Source of the DNA: Verrucomicrobiota bacterium
Lineage (GTDB): Bacteria; Verrucomicrobiota; Verrucomicrobiia; Limisphaerales; UBA11320
Reading direction: 5' to 3'
NCBI GenBank assembly: GCA_016199985.1
Contig: JACQFQ010000075.1
Coordinates: forward strand, 1 to 60,656
DNA: 60,656 bases
This document shows positions 53,101 through 60,656 of the stretch, piece by piece. The notes beneath the pieces were generated by a model. That model searched no databases and was not told where the DNA came from. It worked only from the letters and a program-made list of their open reading frames with translations. How positions within the stretch are numbered: position 1 is the first letter of the stretch; each line of letters starts with the position of its first letter. The position numbers and the translations under genes are program-made.

Positions 53101-54755
53101 CGAATGCAGTCGATCGGCGGGTTGGTCACCTGCGCGAACAGCTGCTTGAAGTAGTTGAAAAGGAGCTGCGACTTGTGCGACAGGACCGCCAGCGGGGTGT
53201 CCGTGCCCATGGAGCCGATGGCCTCCACGCCGTCCCGCGCCATGGGAACCATCAGAACCCGCAGATCCTCGAAAGTGTATCCAAAGGCCTGCTGCCGCTG
53301 CAACACGGTCTCATGGCTCGGCTCGGTCAGGTGCGGCGCGTCGGGGACGTCGGCGAGCTTGAGCAGATGCTGGTTCAGCCACTCGCGATAGGGCCGCTCG
53401 GCGGAGACGGTGCGCTTCAGCTCCTCGTCCGAAATGATCCGCCCCTGCTCCGTGTCGATCAGGAACATCCGGCCCGGCTGCAGCCGGCCTTTGCTCAGAA
53501 TCCGGCTGGGCTCGATGTCGAGCACTCCGACCTCGGAGGCCATGACAACGAGGTCGTCCTTCGTGACGTAAAAGCGCGAGGGACGCAGGCCGTTTCGATC
53601 CAGGCAGGCGCCGATGCGCGTGCCGTCCGTGAACGCAACCGACGCCGGGCCGTCCCAGGGCTCCATCAGACAGCCGTGGAATTCATAAAACGCCTTCTTC
53701 TCCGGGCTCATGCTCTCATGGTTCGACCACGGCTCCGGGATCATCATCATCATGGCGTGCGCCAGGGAGCGTCCGCCCAGAACGAGCAGCTCCAGGCAGT
53801 TGTCGAACATCGCCGAGTCGCTGCCGTCTTCGTTCACGGTCGGCAGCACCTTGCGGATGTCGTCGCCAAACAGCTCGCTCTCCAGCAGCGCCTCGCGCGC
53901 GTGCATCCAGTTGACATTGCCGCGCAGCGTGTTGATTTCGCCATTGTGCGCGATGAAGCGATAGGGATGGCTGCGCCCCCAGCTCGGAAATGTGTTGGTG
54001 CTGAAACGCGAGTGCACCAAGGCCAGCGCGGACACCATCGTCGGATCCTTCAGCTCGGGGAAAAAAGCGTCGACCTGGGCGGGCATCAGCATGCCCTTGT
54101 ACACCATTGTGCGATACGACAGGCTGCAGACGTAAAACCACTCGCCGCCCGACGGCCTGTTCTCCGCGTATCGGATCGCGCTCTCGGCGCGCTTGCGGAT
54201 GACGTAGAGCTTGCGCTCGAAAGCCAGCGCGTCGGGGATCGAGGAGGCGCGACGGATGAAGGCCTGTCGAACGACAGGCTGGGAGGACTTGGCGGTGTCG
54301 CCCAGGGACGAGTTGTCCGTGGGCACGGTGCGCCATCCGAGAAAGATCTGGCCCTCGTCGGCGACGATGCGCTCGAAGACGCTCTCGCACCGAGCGCGAT
54401 CCGTCGCGTCGGGCGGCAGGAATATCATCCCGACCCCGTAGTGCTCAGGCTCGGGAAGCGCGATGCGGCAATCGGCGCAGGCCTTCTTCAGAAAAGCGTG
54501 CGGCATCTGGATGAGAATCCCCGCGCCATCGCCGGTGTTCACCTCGCACCCGCAGGCGCCGCGGTGATCGAGGTTCAGGAGGATCTCGAGACCCTGTCGG
54601 ATAATCTCGTGGGAGCGACGACCTTTGACGTTGGCCACGAACCCGACGCCGCAGGCATCATGCTCAAAGCGGGGGTCGTAGAGGCCTTGCTTGAGGGGCA
54701 GGCCGGTCAGCCGATCGATGTTCAGTCCCGAACCAGTGGCGCAGTTTTCTTCCAT
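50112..54755 (-). CDS. gltB: Glutamate synthase large subunit
   Basis: A 1547-residue alpha subunit that makes two glutamates from glutamine and 2-oxoglutarate. The class II amidotransferase nucleophile is Cys35 in HDACGVGFVAN, so a 34-residue propeptide must be removed. The amidotransferase domain spans about 35-430 and a central domain about 480-790. The FMN barrel follows (GGKSNTGEGGEDPERY; SGYDGGTGASP), with cysteines of the 3Fe-4S cluster in CIMMRVCHLNTCPVGVATQ (about residue 1143-1155). The C-terminal GXGXG domain includes GNEITKRHGAAGLPEDTI and GGTLVVLGATGRNFAAGMSG. Length and all motifs are intact. It is the first gene of the operon with gltD; no clear Shine-Dalgarno was found before the ATG. 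Confidence 0.96.
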   Translation of the reverse strand: MEENCATGSGLNIDRLTGLPLKQGLYDPRFEHDACGVGFVANVKGRRSHEIIRQGLEILLNLDHRGACGCEVNTGDGAGILIQMPHAFLKKACADCRIALPEPEHYGVGMIFLPPDATDRARCESVFERIVADEGQIFLGWRTVPTDNSSLGDTAKSSQPVVRQAFIRRASSIPDALAFERKLYVIRKRAESAIRYAENRPSGGEWFYVCSLSYRTMVYKGMLMPAQVDAFFPELKDPTMVSALALVHSRFSTNTFPSWGRSHPYRFIAHNGEINTLRGNVNWMHAREALLESELFGDDIRKVLPTVNEDGSDSAMFDNCLELLVLGGRSLAHAMMMMIPEPWSNHESMSPEKKAFYEFHGCLMEPWDGPASVAFTDGTRIGACLDRNGLRPSRFYVTKDDLVVMASEVGVLDIEPSRILSKGRLQPGRMFLIDTEQGRIISDEELKRTVSAERPYREWLNQHLLKLADVPDAPHLTEPSHETVLQRQQAFGYTFEDLRVLMVPMARDGVEAIGSMGTDTPLAVLSHKSQLLFNYFKQLFAQVTNPPIDCIREEIITAVETTLGTEGNLLKPRPESAHLLELKSPVLTNEELGKLRHIDRPGFKSISLPILFPAKSGAKGMEKAIDDLCAAASKAVVDGVNILILSDRGINREQAPIPSLLAVSGLHHHLIREGTRTKVGLVLESGEPREVHHFSLLISYGCGAINPYLAFETLDDMIREGLLPHMEHKAACKNFVKAAVKGVVKVISKMGISTIQSYRGAQIFEAIGLASAFVDKYFTKTPSRIEGVGLDTIADEVLIRHRHAFPDRQAPSHTLDVGGQYQWRADGELHLFNPQTVHKLQKAVRNADYKTFKEYSALVNDQLRQHYTLRGLLDFKPAQPIPIEEVESVDQLLKRFKTGAMSYGSISKEAHESLAIAMNRIGGKSNTGEGGEDPERYQWKNENGDSKNSAIKQVASGRFGVTSLYLTSAREIQIKMAQGAKPGEGGQLPGSKVYPWIAKVRLSTPGVGLISPPPHHDIYSIEDLAELIHDLKNANRSARVSVKLVSEVGVGTIAAGVAKAHADVVLISGYDGGTGASPQTSIKHAGIPWELGLAETHQTLVLNNLRSRIAVETDGQLKTGRDVVIAAMLGAEEFGFATAPLVALGCIMMRVCHLNTCPVGVATQEPELRKRFTGDPDHAVNFMKFIAMEVRELMAQLGFRKLTEMVGRTDLLEARKAVENWKAKGLDFSNILFRPPVPADIGRFCQMTQDHGLDKSMDLTVLLEKCGPAIERKEKIAFDLPIRNVNRVVGTIVGNEITKRHGAAGLPEDTITVRFKGSAGQSFGAFVPRGMTLSLEGDANDYFGKGLSGGRLLLFPPASSTFVPEDNIIVGNVAFYGATSGEAFIRGMGGERFCVRNSGAHVVVEGVGDHGCEYMTGGTLVVLGATGRNFAAGMSGGVAYILDEIGDFQTRCNPQMVGLEKLEDPKEIEELRERIERHAVLTRSARAAAILSSWKEMLPRFVKVMPKDYKRVLTALKRVEQSGLTGEQAIMAAFEENARDQSRLGGG

Positions 54756-54861
54756 TATCTTAAGGGCGTGGACCCGCTGCCGAGTCCTTCTAGGACACTA
54801 AAATTTGAGAAGTCTTTACCCGGCCCATCGGGCTGTGCAAGAGTTGTTTCTGGAATTCTGA

Positions 54862-54884
54862 GGCTCGGCGCCTCACGCCGAGCC
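54862..54884. terminator. 9-bp-stem hairpin downstream of parC
   Basis: GGCTCGGCG (54862-54870) and CGCCGAGCC (54876-54884) pair perfectly around CCTCA. It lies 3' of parC and 5' of gltB on the minus strand. It could terminate the topoisomerase transcript or be part of a dispersed GC-rich repeat; no clear T tract follows. Confidence 0.45.
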
Positions 54885-54912
54885 AGGAGCGCTCAGCCGG
54901 AGCCGGAGCGCG

Positions 54913-54930
54913 GGGCGGGGAAACCCGCCC
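54913..54930. terminator. 7-bp-stem hairpin with GAAA loop
   Basis: GGGCGGG (54913-54919) and CCCGCCC (54924-54930) form a perfect stem capped by GAAA on the plus strand. It lies about 160 bp beyond the parC stop. On the minus-strand transcript the loop reads TTTC, so it is less likely to act as a GNRA-type hairpin there. Its role is uncertain. Confidence 0.35.
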
Positions 54931-55093
54931 GACAAACCGCCCTCGCGGCCTCTCGAACCCCGACTGGCGAAGCGCGTCGCGCGGCCCCAGGGACGCGAAG
55001 GAGCGGAAAAGCGGCGGAAGAATGCAGCGCTCCAAGACGCTTCGGGATCTCAGACGGCTGACACCGCCGCGGTTCGTCCAGTGACGACGGCCC

Positions 55094-57241
55094 CTATATA
55101 AACTGCAGCTTGGGCGTTGGCGTTTCCGTGTCCCAGCCGCGCGGCGGCTTGCTGCCGATGGAGCCCACATCCTTGATCGTCAGCTGCCGGCCCAGCGTTT
55201 TGACCCCCTTCACGTCGATCTCGGAGGGCGAGCACACCTGCTGGTGGATCTTCTGATGCGGCGCGGGCTTGTACTTGATGTAGAGTTGCTCCGGGGTCCC
55301 GGGCTCAAGGAAGAGGATCCTGGATTTCGGCGGCACGCAAAAATACTCCTTGTTCAGGATCGAGCCGCCAAAGGTGAAGCGCTTGATGTAAGTCGCGTCG
55401 CGATCCGTGTACACCATCGTGTAGATCCGGTCGCGATCAGGCACCGCGCAGTAATAGAGGTCAGGACCGACAAATAGCTTCTCCGGAAGGTCGATGACTT
55501 TGTAGTGGCCGTCCTTGAACACGATCAAGAGCTTGTCGAACTTCGTGCACTCCGTCTTGAACTCCTCGCCCGACACCTTGTGCCCGACGTATCCGGCCTC
55601 GCGGTCGTAGGCCACCCTGAACGCCTTGAACGCCACTTCGCGGGCGTCTATCTCATCGTGGCGGCTCGAGCGCGTCAGGCGCGGGTACATCGGACCGTAC
55701 TTCTCCAGAAGCCCCTGCAGATGGCTGATGGCGTATCGCGTCAGGTTCTTCAGGTTCTTCTGTGTCTCGGTCAGGTCCGCCTTGACCTTCTCCATCTCTT
55801 CGCGGTGCTTGTTGATGTCGAAGAGGGAGATTCTGCGTATCCGCACATCAAGGAGCATCTGCAGATCCTCCGGGGTCAGGTCGCGGAGCAGCTCCTTGCG
55901 GAACGGCCGGAAGCCTTCGACGATCGCCTCCTGCACCGACTCACCCGTGCGGCATGTTTCGATCTTCTTGTAGAGCCTGTTCTCAACGAAAATGCGAACG
56001 AGCGTCCGGACATGCATCTCCTGAAGCTGCTTCTTCTCCTCCAACTCCAGCTCCAGCTTCAAGGTCCGCAACAGCTGCGCCGTGTTCTCGCGCAGCACCT
56101 CGGACACCGTCATCTCCACCGGGCGGTTGTCGCGGATCACCACGATCCGGCTCGAGATCGTCACCTCGCAGTCCGTGAACGCGTAGAGCGCGTCGATGAG
56201 CTTCCCGGCGGCGACGCCCCCGGGCGCCTTGATCTCGATCTCCACGCTCTCGGCCGTGAAATCGTTGATGCTCTTGATCTTGATCTTTCCCTTCCGCGAC
56301 GCGTCCTCGATGGAGGCGGTGAGGGACTCGGTTGTCGTGCCAGGCGGGATCTCCTTGATCAGGACCGTCGACTCGTCCTTCTCCTTGATCTTCGCGCGCA
56401 CCCGGACGCTGCCCGCGCCGTCGCGATAATCCCGCGCGTCCATGAGCCCGCCACTCATGAAATCGGGCAGCACCTTGAACGATTCCTTCTTGAGGATGGC
56501 GATCTGGGCTTCGATCAGCTCCGGGAAATTGTGCGGGAGAATCTTGCAGGAGAGCCCGACGGCGATGCCCTAGGCCCCGAGCATGAGCAGCGCGGGGATC
56601 TTCGAGGGGAATGCGACCGGCTCCTGGTTGCGTCCGTCGTAGCTGGGAACGAACACCGTGATCTCGTCGCGGAACATCTCCTTCCTGGCGAGCTCGGTGA
56701 GCCGGCATTCGATATACCGGGCCGCCGCCGCGGGGTCGCCCGTGTGGATGTTGCCAAAGTTCCCCTGAGGCTCGATCAGGTAGCGCTTGTTCGTCAAGAC
56801 GACCATCGCGTCCTGGATCGCGGCTTCCCCATGGGGATGATACTGCGCGCAGTGACCCGAGATGGTGGCGACCTTGATGAAGCGCCCGTCGTCCTTCTCG
56901 TGCAGCGACCACAGAATGCGGCGCTGCACCGGCTTCAGGCCGTCGCTGAGATTGGGGATCGCGCGATCGCGGATCACGTAGGAGGCGTACTCAAGGAAAC
57001 CTCCGTCCACGCGTCGGTGAAACGGGAGCTCGATCAGCTTCGGATCGAATATCCGGTGGGCGATCTCCGCGGCGGCCTGCTCGGCGACCAACTCGCCCGA
57101 CGCGCCCTCGGGAGGCGGCGCCGGAGCGCCATTCTTCTGTCCGTCTTTGTTCTTGCTCATCTTGGCAATCGGATATTCGTGATCGTAGTCCTCCCGGCGG
57201 GAGAACGGTTCGGAGCGCGCGACCCAGGCGCCTGTCGCCAT
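55094..57241 (-). pseudogene. parC: Type IIA topoisomerase subunit A (parC-like) interrupted by in-frame TAG
   Basis: One continuous frame from 57241 to 55094 codes a DNA topoisomerase IV/gyrase A-type subunit of 715 residues, broken by TAG at 56570-56572 (codon 224). The N-terminal part is normal (YASYVIRDRAIPNLSDGLKP, QYHPHGEAAI, catalytic Tyr176 in AARYIECRL). After the stop it resumes in frame with GIAVGLSCKILPHNFPELI, so the expected LMLGAEGIAVG reads LMLGA-stop-GIAVG: a conserved Glu codon GAG has become TAG. The remainder is intact to KPPRGWDTETPTPKLQFI. It could be a sequencing error, a real nonsense mutation, readthrough, or two polypeptides. It starts 17 bp after parE. The C-terminal DNA-wrapping domain looks short. 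Confidence 0.85.
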
Positions 57242-57258
57242 CGCCGCCCATCCCCGCT

Positions 57259-59088
57259 TCAGGGGTCAATGGGAACAACCAGGTGATTCATGATGTAATC
57301 GCGCCTCTCCGGGGTGTTCTTCCCCATATAAAACTCCAGAATGTTCTGGGCGTCCGAGCGGGGCGCGTGCTCCACCTGGCTGAGCCGCATTTCTTTTCCG
57401 ATGAACTGCTTGAACTCGTTGGGCGAGATTTCACCGAGGCCCTTGAACCGCGTGATCTCCGCGTTCTTGCCCAGCTGCGCGGAGGCCTGATCGCGTTCCG
57501 TCTCGCTGTAGCAATAGAGCGTTCTCTCCTTGTTCCGAACCCGAAACAGGGGCGTTTCCAGAACGAACAGATGCCCGGCGTGGATGAGGGGCTCGAAGAA
57601 TTTGAAGAAGTAGGTGATGAGCAGATTGCGAATGTGCAGGCCGTCGACATCCGCGTCGGTCGCGAGGATGACCTTCTCGTAGCGGAGGTTCTCGATGTTG
57701 TCCTCGATGTCCAGGCTGCGCATCAGGTTGTACATCTCGTCGTTCCTGTAGACGATGTCCCGCTTCAGATCCCAGACGTTCAGCGGCTTCCCCTTGAGAA
57801 CGAAGATCGCCTGCAGGTTCACGTCACGGCAGCTCACGATCGATCCCGCCGCGGACTGTCCCTCCGTCAGAAACACCATGGAGCCCCTCCCCTTCCCCTT
57901 CGCCTTGTCCAGGTGAACCTTGCAGTCCTTGAGCTGGGGGATGCGCAGCGTGATCGCCTTCGACCGCTCGCGCGCGAGCTTCTTCACGTCCTGCAATTCC
58001 TTGCGCAGCTGCTGGGTGTCCTGCGCCTTCGCGAGGATCGTCTCGGCGATCTGCTTGTTTCGGTTGAAGAAGTGCAGCAGCTCCTCGCGCACCTGGTTGA
58101 CGAGGTCGGTCCGGATCTCGGTGTTGCCCAGCTTGTTCTTGGTCTGGGACTCGAAAATGGGATCCTTCAGCCGGATCGCCACCGCCGCGATCATGCACTC
58201 GCGCACATCGTCGCCCTCGAACTTGCCCTTCGAATACTCGTTCACCGCCTTCAGCACGCCCTCGCGAAACGCGCTGAGATGCGTGCCGCCGTCGGACGTG
58301 TACTGCCCGTTGACGAACGAGAACACCGTCTCGCCGTACCGGCTGTTCGTGTGGGTGAAACAGAACTCGAGCGTCTTGGACGTGTAGTGCAGCGGCGCGT
58401 AGATCGGCTCGCTGTTGTCGCCCTTCAGGTCCTCCATCACCAGGTCCAGGAGCCCGTTCCGCGACTGGAAAGTCGCGCCATTGAAGATCAGGCGGAGGCC
58501 GGTGTTGAGATAGCTGTAGTGGCGGAGACGTCTCTCGATGAACTCGGTCCTGAACGCGGAGTCCTTGAAGATGCCGGGATCGGGTTCGAAGCGGATGAGC
58601 GTTCCATTGGGTTCGGCGGTCTTGCCCTTCTTCTCGGTCTTGAGCTTTCCGAGCTTGAACGAGGCTTCCACGCACTCGCCGTCGCGATGGCTGCGGACGT
58701 AAAAATCCTTCGACAGCGCGTTCACCGCCTTGGTGCCCACGCCGTTCAGCCCGACGCTGAACTGGAAGACATCGTCGTTGTACTTCGCGCCGGTGTTGAT
58801 CTGTGAAACGCAGTCGACGACCTTGCCGAGGGGGATCCCGCGTCCGAAGTCGCGCACCTCGACGGAATTGCCCTCCACCTTGATGTGAACCTCCCGGCCG
58901 AAACCCATGATGAACTCGTCGATGGCGTTATCGATCACCTCCTTAATGAGGATGTAACAGCCATCGTCGTGATGGGAGCCGTTGCCGATGCGCCCGATAT
59001 ACATCCCGGTGCGGAGCCGGATATGCTCCAGCGAGGACAAAGTCTTGATCTTGCTCTCGTCGTAATTGTGTTTTTTGCCATCTGCCAT
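57259..59088 (-). CDS. parE: Type IIA topoisomerase subunit B (parE-like)
   Basis: A 609-residue ATPase subunit from the ATG at 59088 (MADGKKHNYDESKIKTLSSL); upstream codons of the frame are not typical. GHKL ATPase motifs: EVIDNAIDEF, GRGIPLGKV, GLNGVGTKAVNALS. The TOPRIM metal site is EGQSAAGSI with ILATDADVDGLHIRN. The variant EGQSAAGSI in place of EGDSAGG is typical of a PVC/Bacteroidetes ParE-like clade. With subunit A (17 bp downstream) it would form an ATP-dependent enzyme that decatenates or supercoils DNA. The gene is intact, unlike its partner. It is called ParE rather than GyrB because of its length and pairing; the distinction is not certain. Confidence 0.9.
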   Translation of the reverse strand: MADGKKHNYDESKIKTLSSLEHIRLRTGMYIGRIGNGSHHDDGCYILIKEVIDNAIDEFIMGFGREVHIKVEGNSVEVRDFGRGIPLGKVVDCVSQINTGAKYNDDVFQFSVGLNGVGTKAVNALSKDFYVRSHRDGECVEASFKLGKLKTEKKGKTAEPNGTLIRFEPDPGIFKDSAFRTEFIERRLRHYSYLNTGLRLIFNGATFQSRNGLLDLVMEDLKGDNSEPIYAPLHYTSKTLEFCFTHTNSRYGETVFSFVNGQYTSDGGTHLSAFREGVLKAVNEYSKGKFEGDDVRECMIAAVAIRLKDPIFESQTKNKLGNTEIRTDLVNQVREELLHFFNRNKQIAETILAKAQDTQQLRKELQDVKKLARERSKAITLRIPQLKDCKVHLDKAKGKGRGSMVFLTEGQSAAGSIVSCRDVNLQAIFVLKGKPLNVWDLKRDIVYRNDEMYNLMRSLDIEDNIENLRYEKVILATDADVDGLHIRNLLITYFFKFFEPLIHAGHLFVLETPLFRVRNKERTLYCYSETERDQASAQLGKNAEITRFKGLGEISPNEFKQFIGKEMRLSQVEHAPRSDAQNILEFYMGKNTPERRDYIMNHLVVPIDP

Positions 59089-59201
59089 AATCCAGAGCCA
59101 CAAGATATGGGGTGAACCCTCGCCCTTTGCCAACACCAAATCGCGCTCGTGGCGCCGCAAAAGCACGGCTGATTCATCTGGTTTCGGGGAGGAGGTAGGT
59201 T

Positions 59202-59220
59202 GGCCGCTCTTGGAGCGGCC
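59202..59220. repeat. 8-bp inverted repeat upstream of parE
   Basis: GGCCGCTC (59202-59209) and GAGCGGCC (59213-59220) pair perfectly around TTG. It lies about 115 bp upstream of the parE start and 18 bp from the IS66 relic. It may belong to the mobile element or be a hairpin near the parE promoter. Confidence 0.4.
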
Positions 59221-59237
59221 GAACCGTCACCGGTCAT

Positions 59238-59399
59238 CTACGCGCCCGCTCTGAGGAGGTCTGTCATCCAGTGAATGAGGGTGGTGTACGACAGCGAGAG
59301 TTCACGGGCGAAGGCGTAAGCCGAAAGACCGCTGCGTTTGAAGTCCGCAAGAATGCGCGCGCGGCGCGCGGCGGCTTCCGGGCCTCGACGCGTTTGGGA
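59238..59399 (-). pseudogene. IS66 TnpA-like fragment
   Basis: In a frame without a start codon the minus strand reads TRRGPEAAARRARILADFKR, then SGLSAYAFARELSLSYTTLI, then HWMTDLLRAGA and a stop at 59238-59240. The pattern RILADFKRSGLSxxAFARE...TTLIHW is that of the helix-turn-helix accessory protein TnpA of IS66 elements. It overlaps the end of the TnpC relic in another frame, so the two must have been joined by rearrangement. It is truncated after the helix-turn-helix. Confidence 0.6.
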
Positions 59400-59680
59400 C
59401 AGGAAACAGGTTGCTTGGGAACAATGGCGTGTGTCTCCACCGGAGCGGACTCCATACCCGCCAGGAGCAGTTCCAGCTGAGCGTTGCTCAGCTGCTCATT
59501 CTTCTTCCCAAAGCACCGCCGGATGAAGGCGTCGAGTTTTTGTCGCAGCAACTTGTTCTCAAGCTGGGCCGCCTTCAGCTCGGTGCGGAGACCCGAGATC
59601 GTCTGCGTTGAGGACTCCTGCAACAAAGCCAGCTGCTCTCGCAGCTCGAGGATTTATTGTTGGAGGCAGACGTTGTTCAT
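59372..59680 (-). pseudogene. IS66 TnpC N-terminal relic with in-frame TAA
   Basis: Starting at the ATG at 59680 the frame reads MNNVCLQQ, then TAA, then ILELREQLALLQESSTQTIS, continuing through LENKLLRQKLDAFIRRCFGK with KNEQLSNAQLELLLAGM. This is the leucine-zipper N-terminus of the IS66 transposase TnpC. It is broken by the stop at codon 9 and loses similarity after about KRVEARKP, long before the DDE catalytic domain. It follows the TnpB relic in the order expected for IS66 (tnpB then tnpC). Confidence 0.75.
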
Positions 59681-59762
59681 CGGAATCGAGGGTCAGACGC
59701 GACCGATTCCGACTCGTTCAAACTTTGTGGAGAGTTTTTTGTGAACGTGAAAACGACTTCCA

Positions 59763-59915
59763 TCACGCGGTCGATTCGTACCATGCGCGACGCCCGCCGT
59801 CCTTCAACTCCACTCCATCGAGCAAGAGCTGAAGGGCCTGGGGAGCGAGTTTGATTTTGGGGTTCGGTTCGTCCGCACTTTGAGGCCAGTAGTAAGTGCC
59901 TTTCTCGAGCTTCTT
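59763..59915 (-). pseudogene. IS66 TnpB C-terminal relic
   Basis: On the minus strand one frame reads KKLEKGTYYWPQSADEPNPK, IKLAPQALQLLLDGVELKD, then GGRRAWYES and a TGA at 59763-59765. This is the conserved C-terminus of the IS66 accessory protein TnpB (LEKGTxxWP followed by L..L..LLDGV.L). A stop lies about 9 codons upstream of the match, so only the last 50 or so residues survive. An 11-bp direct repeat ACGTTGTTCAT (59670-59680 and 59946-59956) brackets it. Confidence 0.75.
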
Positions 59916-59940
59916 GAGACAGGCAACACACTACCACTGG

Positions 59941-60234
59941 AGCCTACGTTGTTCATATAGAAGTCATTACAATTTGGTTTGGATCGGCAACCGAAATACT
60001 CTTTCTGCGTCGCGCTTCGCGCACGCAGGAAACCACTTCCTCACATCAGGCATGAAGAAACGTGCTCCAACTCCACATTACTGATCACTCAACATAAGGC
60101 CAAAAGTAAGATGTCAATTAAGTGCGTAACAGGGAATGTGGTCATGTGGCGCGGGATGTCGCGCCCGAACGACATTCAACTGGGGTTTCAATTGGCCACG
60201 ACACTTGTGGGTAATTGAAAGGCTAAATCACCGC
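59941..60234. other. AT-richer region without a recognised gene
   Basis: No supported gene. It contains the second copy of ACGTTGTTCAT (59946-59956) and an imperfect GC-rich hairpin near 60006-60026 (TGCGTCGCG...CGCGCACGCA). It probably includes decayed mobile-element sequence beyond the IS66 relic. Confidence 0.4.
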
Positions 60235-60507
60235 TTACGTTCTCTGTTTTCTCAGGTAAGAAAGTGTGTTCGCGGCCGAGACTATTAAGATAATCGACAA
60301 GCCTGGGATCACTCGAAACACAGCCGCCTTCAGTGCTTTGACTAGCAAAGCACAGGCAGCCACGTGGGATGCTTGTTCGGAAAGCACGTTCAGCCAATCT
60401 CCCGCCAACGCATAAACGACGACGACTGCAAGCATCGTAACAGAGCCAATGAAGATCGAAGCGATTGCCCCAAAGATCGCCCGTTTACGCGCCTTCTCGA
60501 TGCTCAT
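60235..60507 (-). CDS. Small two-helix membrane protein, unknown
   Basis: A 90-residue protein from the ATG at 60507 (MSIEKARKRAIFGAIASIFI); the open frame extends to 60612 through an arginine-rich stretch that is less protein-like. Two hydrophobic segments are clear: AIASIFIGSVTMLAVVVVYA and RVIPGLSIILIVSAANTL, with a roughly 30-residue amphipathic loop and a basic tail YLRKQRT. It looks like an integral inner-membrane protein. No family is recognised and no Shine-Dalgarno sequence is visible. It lies close to the right edge, next to the IS66 relic, in AT-richer sequence. Confidence 0.5.
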   Translation of the reverse strand: MSIEKARKRAIFGAIASIFIGSVTMLAVVVVYALAGDWLNVLSEQASHVAACALLVKALKAAVFRVIPGLSIILIVSAANTLSYLRKQRT

Positions 60508-60656
60508 TGTGGGGGGGCCTTCGGGGTCAGATCTCTTATCTCTTCTATATAGGCTTGTCGCCTCATCAGAATGCGAGGGACGCGAGCCCATCCCAGAACC
60601 GGGGCGGCCCACCTCGTGGACAACAAGACAAGGATCATCCGAAAGTTCATGTGTTC

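Larger units (their letters stand above)
54756..55093. other. Intergenic region between gltB and parC with two hairpins
   Basis: This 338-bp gap must hold the gltB promoter and the end of the parE-parC transcript. It contains two strong inverted repeats annotated separately (54862-54884 and 54913-54930). The open frame at 54790-55170 on the minus strand is arginine-rich and runs into the parC 3' end in another frame; I do not believe it is a gene. Confidence 0.5.

Noticed and set aside
49239..55061. 1940-codon open frame on the plus strand opposite gltB and gltD
   Set aside because: It is antisense to two intact, conserved genes; long stop-free antisense frames are expected in GC-rich coding sequence. 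The translation is rich in Arg, Leu, His and Val and shows no domain.
54790..55170. 126-codon minus-strand frame between parC and gltB
   Set aside because: Arginine-rich, overlaps the parC end in another frame and spans the two hairpins.
55505..57286. 593-codon plus-strand frame opposite parC
   Set aside because: Antisense to the conserved topoisomerase sequence; His/Arg/Leu-rich composition.
1..60656. CRISPR arrays, rRNA operons and tRNA genes
   Set aside because: No regularly spaced 25-40-bp repeats and no recognisable rRNA or tRNA sequence were seen on either strand.

Overview
The window looks like a chromosomal segment of a high-GC member of the Verrucomicrobia (PVC group). Evidence: a DUF1501 plus DUF1549/DUF1553 pair, many very large exported proteins, short C-terminal modules ending in forms such as FFRLRK or FYRAV, and the carbohydrate-active hydrolases. 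Taxonomy is inferred from family content only; there is no rRNA or tRNA in the window.

Layout. 1-7000: a minus-strand run of a GDSL hydrolase, a DUF1549/DUF1553 protein, a Tat-targeted DUF1501 protein and an exported methyltransferase. 7575-12458: a 1627-residue secreted metzincin-like protease with a propeller and a PKD domain. 12840-14500: an AT-richer, scarred stretch with a small lipoprotein, a small membrane protein, an RHS-repeat relic, a possible transposase tail and inverted repeats.

14503-25529 and 28004-37916: the most interesting part. Two tandem copies of a three-gene cassette A-B-C encode giant exported proteins (A about 1810-1870 aa, B about 1160-1205 aa, C 705 or 255 aa). Stops and starts are coupled, and A and B are conserved along their lengths while clearly diverged. 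I recognise no known family for A or B. Between the copies lie a DUF922-type putative zinc protease, a 57-bp relic of a C-type gene, and tatC/tatA.

37988-48539: a YebB-like papain-fold hydrolase, an NHL propeller protein, a beta-lactamase-family hydrolase, then a four-gene plus-strand run of two alpha/beta hydrolases, a GH51-like arabinofuranosidase and a ceramidase-like/SASA esterase fusion. 48549-54755: gltB-gltD, ammonia assimilation. 55094-59088: a parE-parC pair in which parC carries an in-frame TAG. 59238-59915: a scrambled IS66 relic that can only be seen by reading broken frames. 60235-60507: a small membrane protein.

How it fits together: most products are exported. The DUF1501 protein carries a twin-arginine signal and TatA/TatC are encoded in the same window. 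The A-B-C cassettes are probably extracellular or surface assemblies: A1 has a lipoprotein signal, B is rich in fibronectin-like strands, and C carries Asp-rich calcium-type repeats. That role is inference. Homology statements come from motif recognition and by-eye alignment; no database search was run.
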